Part shown: piece by piece, positions 61,013 to 64,000 of the stretch
Position numbering within the stretch: position 1 is the stretch's first letter
How the letters are laid out: every line of letters begins with the position of its first letter
NCBI RefSeq assembly: GCF_029211125.1
Contig: NZ_JARGEN010000031.1
Span: 62,001 to 126,000 of the forward strand
Origin: Curvibacter soli
GTDB lineage: Bacteria > Pseudomonadota > Gammaproteobacteria > Burkholderiales > Burkholderiaceae_C
Length of the DNA: 64,000 bases
Reading direction: 5' to 3'
Program-made: the position numbers and the translations under genes
Notes under the pieces: model-generated
Databases searched by the model: none
What the model saw: only the letters and a program-made list of their open reading frames with translations
Told to the model about the DNA's origin: nothing

Positions 61013-61438
61013 ATGAGCAGCGTCAAACAAACGGCGTCCAACAACACATGGGTGTTCGGCGCCCGCAAGTATCCCGACGACTGGGAGAACACGTTTTTAT
61101 GGCATGCAAAGGTCTTCGTACATTTCGGCTACCCGCGCCATGGCTGGACTCTGCTTGCCCTCCTTGATTCGGTCGTCATCCGAACGTCGCAAGACCACGA
61201 GGCAAAGGAGTGCTATTTTCTTGGCAGGGCAAGCCGCGGCCAACTCGTGGGCGAGTTCTGCAAGCATGGCCGCGCGAAGACTGCCAGCCGCACGGCGGGG
61301 ACGACCGCCATGGCGATGCGTGGGACGAAGAGGAAGATGGCCCGCGCCCAGCCCTGCGCAGGCAGCCCGATCTTCAACCTGGAAACAGCAGTTGACCGCT
61401 TTGCATCCCTTGCCAGGCCGCAGGAAATCGAGCGTTGA
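61013..61438 (+). CDS. Hypothetical protein, possibly a decayed gene
   Basis: A 141-codon frame starting MSSVKQTASNNTWVFGARKY; no family recognised. The first 80 residues (WENTFLWHAKVFVHFGYPRH, LLALLDSVVIRTSQDHEAKE) look protein-like; the rest (RTAGTTAMAMRGTKRKMARA) looks like out-of-frame GC-rich sequence, so a frameshift near 61270 is suspected. Base composition is lower in GC at the start. It lies in the selA-selB gap region together with the restriction-modification gene and may have arrived with it. Confidence 0.35.
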   Translation: MSSVKQTASNNTWVFGARKYPDDWENTFLWHAKVFVHFGYPRHGWTLLALLDSVVIRTSQDHEAKECYFLGRASRGQLVGEFCKHGRAKTASRTAGTTAMAMRGTKRKMARAQPCAGSPIFNLETAVDRFASLARPQEIER

Positions 61439-61501
61439 CGGCTTTGATCGCGTTCACCTCGTGGGTGAGAGCGCTATGCACCTGCCAGCACCGCGCCCGG
61501 C

Positions 61502-61669
61502 GTGAGACAGGCGGTGCTGGCGCTGATGCAGCCCGGCGACCAGCTCTGGCGCTGCCTGCGGATGTCCGGGCGGCAGGGTCTGTTTGGCCTGGGCGCAAGC
61601 CATCCCATCGTCGAATGGTGGCTGGTGGATGCCGATGGCGAGCTGGCGCAGGCATTCTGGGAACAATGA
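61502..61669 (+). pseudogene. Gene remnant upstream of selB
   Basis: The frame reads RQAVLALMQPGDQLWRCLRM, then GLGASHPIVEWWLVDADGEL and AQAFWEQ-stop. It looks like the C-terminal end of a real protein (normal codon use, Trp-rich), but the only start is a GTG without ribosome-binding site and no upstream part remains in frame. Family unknown. Confidence 0.4.
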
Positions 61670-61670
61670 G

Positions 61671-61730
61671 CAAAACAGGCCGTCAGCGCTTACCATACCT
61701 GCGCTTTCAGCTATCAAAAAAATAGCAAAC
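61671..61730 (+). repeat. Short dispersed repeat, family A, just upstream of selB
   Basis: CAAAACAGGCCGTCAGCGCTT, ACCATACCTGCGCTTTCAGC, TATCAAAAAAATAGCAAAC: the most complete copy. It ends 5 bp before the selB ATG, so it forms the whole proximal 5' leader; no Shine-Dalgarno is visible in the usual place. Confidence 0.8.
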
Positions 61731-61735
61731 AGACC

Positions 61736-63724
61736 ATGATCATCGGCACCGCCGGCCACATCGACCACGGCAAGACCACGCTGGTGCGCGCGCTCACCGG
61801 CGTCGATACCGACCGGCTCAAGGAAGAGAAGGCGCGCGGCATCTCCATCGAACTCGGCTATGCCTACACGCCGCTGCCCGATGGCGAGGTGCTCGGCATC
61901 ATCGACGTGCCGGGCCACGAGAAGTTCGTCCACACCATGGCCGCGGGGGCGGTGGGCATCGACCACGCGCTGCTGGTGGTGGCCGCCGACGACGGCGTGA
62001 TGCCGCAGACGCGCGAGCACCTGGCCATCGTCGGGCTGCTGGGCGTCACGCAGGGCACGGTGGCGCTGACCAAGGCGGACCGCGCCGCGCCCGCACGCGT
62101 GGCCCAGGTGCGCGCCGAAATCCATGCGCTGCTGGCCGGCACGCCGCTGGCGGGCGCGCCCATCTTCGACACCGCCGCCACCCAGCCCGGCGACCCCGGC
62201 GTGACCGCGCTGCGCGAGCACCTGCTGGCCCGCGCCCAGGCTCTGCGGGCGCGCCGGGCCGACGGCCTGTTGCGCCTCGCAGTGGACCGCGTGTTCACTC
62301 TGCCCGGCCAGGGCACGGTGGTCACGGGCACGGTGTTCGGCGGCACGGTGCGGGTGGGCGACACCGTGCAGCACTCGGGCACCGGCCAGCCGGTGCGCGT
62401 GCGCAGCATCCACGCCCAGAACCGCGACAGCGCCACGGGCCGCGCGGGCCAGCGCTGCGCGCTCAACCTCGCGGGCATCGAGCGCGGCGCCATCGCCCGC
62501 GGCGACTGGATCGCCGACACGCGCGCGCTGCAGGCCACGCGGCGCATCGATGTGCGGCTGAAGCTGCTACCGGGTGCTTCCGGTCCGGCCCCCGTGCTCG
62601 CGCAACCATTGACGCAATGGGCCACGGTGCATGTGCACCTGGGCACGGCGCACCACATGGCGCACGTGGCGCTGCTCGCGGGCGACGCGCTCGCGCCCGG
62701 CAGCGAGGCGCGCGTGCAGCTCGTGTTCGACGCCGGCGTGTTCGCCACCGCCGGCGACCGGCTCATCGTGCGCAACGCGCAGGCCAACCGCACCATCGGC
62801 GGCGGCATGGTCCTTGACCCCTGCGCGCCCGAGCGCAAGCGCCGCAGCGCCGAGCGCATGGCCTGGCTGGACGCGCTGGAGGCCGCGCTGGCCGGCGGCG
62901 GCCTCGGCCCGCTGGTGGAGCGCGCGCCCTACGGCATGGCCCGTGCGCGGCTCGCGCTGCTGCTCGGCCTGCCGCCCGAGGCGCTCGACCTGCCCGCGGA
63001 CCTGGTCGCCCTGCCCCACCCCGGCGGCGACATGCTGCTGCTCGCGCCCGCGCGCCGCGCGCAACTGCAGGCGCAGGTGCTGGCCGCGCTCGCGCGCCTG
63101 CACGAGCGCTCGCCCGACGAGCCCGGCGTCAACGCCGCGCGGCTGCGCCGCATGGCCCTGCCCGGGCTCGCGGCGGCGGACCACGACGCGCTCTGGGACG
63201 GCTTGCTCGCCGCGCTGCTGGAGAGCGGCGCCATCGCGCGCAGCGGCGCGTGGCTGCACCTGCCGGAGCACCGCGTGGTACTGAGCGCCGCAGAGCAGGC
63301 GCTGGCCGAGCGGCTGCTGCCGGCACTGCACGGCACATCGAGCGCGGAGGGGTTCGACCCGCCCTGGGTGCGCGACCTCGCGCGCGACCACCAGGCCGGC
63401 GAGGACGCGGTGCGCCAGCTCCTGCACAAGCTCGCGCGCCAGGGCGCGCTGTTCCAGGTCGTCAAGGATCTGTTCTACGCCGACGCGCGCATCGCCGAGC
63501 TGGCCGCCATCGCCGCGCGGCTGGCCACCGAGGCGCCGCGCGGCCAGACCGCCAACGCGCCATCCGGCGCGGTGGAGGCGGCCCGGTTCCGCGACGCGAC
63601 GGGCCTGGGCCGCAAACGCGCGATCCAGGTGCTCGAATTCTTCGACCGCGTGGGCTATACGCGCCGCGTGCGCGACGCGCACGTGCTGCGGCCCGGCGCG
63701 GCCTGGGGTGCCGGCGGCGCATAG
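61736..63724 (+). CDS. selB: Selenocysteine-specific translation elongation factor
   Basis: A 662-residue EF-Tu-like factor. GTPase motifs: [17 protein letters not shown] (G1), [11 protein letters not shown] (G2 region), [12 protein letters not shown] (G3) and LTKADR (G4). Domains II-III follow ([34 protein letters not shown]), then four winged-helix units from about residue 390 to the end that bind the SECIS hairpin; the last holds [24 protein letters not shown]. It delivers Sec-tRNA to the fdnG UGA. Its 5' leader is a short dispersed repeat without a clear ribosome-binding site. Confidence 0.96.
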   Translation: MIIGTAGHIDHGKTTLVRALTGVDTDRLKEEKARGISIELGYAYTPLPDGEVLGIIDVPGHEKFVHTMAAGAVGIDHALLVVAADDGVMPQTREHLAIVGLLGVTQGTVALTKADRAAPARVAQVRAEIHALLAGTPLAGAPIFDTAATQPGDPGVTALREHLLARAQALRARRADGLLRLAVDRVFTLPGQGTVVTGTVFGGTVRVGDTVQHSGTGQPVRVRSIHAQNRDSATGRAGQRCALNLAGIERGAIARGDWIADTRALQATRRIDVRLKLLPGASGPAPVLAQPLTQWATVHVHLGTAHHMAHVALLAGDALAPGSEARVQLVFDAGVFATAGDRLIVRNAQANRTIGGGMVLDPCAPERKRRSAERMAWLDALEAALAGGGLGPLVERAPYGMARARLALLLGLPPEALDLPADLVALPHPGGDMLLLAPARRAQLQAQVLAALARLHERSPDEPGVNAARLRRMALPGLAAADHDALWDGLLAALLESGAIARSGAWLHLPEHRVVLSAAEQALAERLLPALHGTSSAEGFDPPWVRDLARDHQAGEDAVRQLLHKLARQGALFQVVKDLFYADARIAELAAIAARLATEAPRGQTANAPSGAVEAARFRDATGLGRKRAIQVLEFFDRVGYTRRVRDAHVLRPGAAWGAGGA

Positions 63725-63844
63725 CGCCTGTGCAGGTGGCAGTACGCCGCGCGCAGCGGCGGCGTGCGCATGGCGCTGGCCGACATCGTCTCGGACGAAT
63801 TCGCGCATGCCTTCCAGGGGCAGGACAGGACTGCCCGCAGCCCA
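63725..63844. other. Gap after selB
   Basis: 120 bp with an interrupted palindrome, GGCAGGACAGGACTGCC (63822-63838), which could be a weak terminator for either convergent gene. A 36-codon plus-strand frame from 63770 crosses it but has no family resemblance. No selC tRNA was found here. Confidence 0.4.
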
Positions 63845-64000
63845 TTAGCGCATTTCGAACAGCTCCTGGTGCCAGCGTGATGCCGGCAGACCCTGCGCAA
63901 TGAAGTCGCGCCGCAGCGCCTCGCCAAAGCCGGTGGGGCCGCAGAACCAGAAGCTGGCCTCGCGCCACTGCGGCACGGCGGCGCGGATGCGCTCGCCCGA
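63845..64000 (-). CDS. C-terminus of a ferredoxin-reductase-type oxidoreductase (cut by window)
   Basis: The minus strand encodes SGERIRAAVPQWREASFWFC, then GPTGFGEALRRDFIAQGL and PASRWHQELFEMR-stop. FWFCGPTGFGEALRRDF is the NAD(P)H-binding end of the ferredoxin-NADP reductase superfamily, and the final HQELFEMR is typical of ferric-reductase-like membrane oxidoreductases. Only 51 residues are inside the window, so the exact family member is open. Confidence 0.72.
   Translation of the reverse strand, partial: SGERIRAAVPQWREASFWFCGPTGFGEALRRDFIAQGLPASRWHQELFEMR

Noticed and set aside
63725-63844. Search for the selC tRNA next to selB.
   Set aside because: No cloverleaf, no TTCA anticodon arm and no GGTTCGA T-loop were seen here or elsewhere in the window.

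Overview
ORGANISM. The window is GC-rich, tightly packed and coding on both strands. Gene content (etfAB, tgpA/DUF58/moxR, ybiB-cobA, tsaD, darP/mogA, a selenocysteine formate dehydrogenase with fdhE-selA-selB) and dispersed repeats that I recall from Acidovorax-like genomes point to a betaproteobacterium of the Comamonadaceae. I cannot fix the genus from sequence alone. No rRNA, tRNA, CRISPR array, intact transposase or prophage was seen. LAYOUT. (1) 1-4.4 kb: lipid-type cluster with two fatty acyl-AMP ligases (the first cut by the window edge and fused to a carrier domain), a free acyl carrier protein and a serine-palmitoyltransferase-like alpha-oxoamine synthase; it may make a long-chain-base (sphingolipid-like) or aminoketone product. 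(2) 4.5-10 kb, minus strand: nitronate monooxygenase, acyl-CoA dehydrogenase, a deleted periplasmic binding protein, EtfA and EtfB. (3) 10-25.7 kb: MscS channel, HDAC-like deacetylase, the moxR-DUF58-tgpA operon, MltB, CDF metal exporter, periplasmic binding protein, Hsp20, DUF2242 lipoprotein, TsaD, YbiB, CobA, DMT exporter. (4) 25.8-36 kb: a flavoprotein carrying two repeat inserts, then a signalling block (GGDEF-EAL protein, 1607-residue hybrid kinase, HD-GYP response regulator). (5) 36-42.7 kb: housekeeping genes suhB, trmJ-like, cysE, secondary alcohol dehydrogenase, mogA, darP, pmbA. (6) 42.9-47.5 kb: an HNH-like protein lacking its catalytic pair, an epimerase, an ELM1-like protein and two glycosyltransferase-like genes, the last visibly poorer in GC. 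(7) 47.7-50.5 kb: dcd, a small secreted protein, guanine deaminase, and gene remnants. (8) 50.6-63.7 kb: membrane formate dehydrogenase fdnGHI with an in-frame UGA/Sec codon and SECIS hairpin, fdhE, selA, a single-chain MmeI-like restriction-modification enzyme, remnants, then selB. (9) The right edge holds the C-terminus of a reductase. HOW IT WORKS TOGETHER. The Fdh-Sec block is self-consistent: SelA makes Sec-tRNA, SelB delivers it at the fdnG UGA, FdhE activates the enzyme, and FdnHI carry electrons into the membrane; selC and selD must lie elsewhere. MogA would also help make the molybdopterin cofactor. The signalling block looks like a kinase-driven c-di-GMP module with both synthesis and breakdown domains. 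MOST UNUSUAL. Short palindromic repeats are spread across the window, and several copies lie in frame inside protein genes (ybiB, trmJ-like, the flavoprotein, the restriction-modification gene, the end of guaD and the mltB lipoprotein signal). One copy ends just before the selB start codon. A second, CCCCCTNNNGGGGG-type family is also found inside a gene and as an 87-bp tandem array. A third element pairs a 17-bp palindrome with a half-site at exactly the same 53-bp spacing in two distant intergenic regions.
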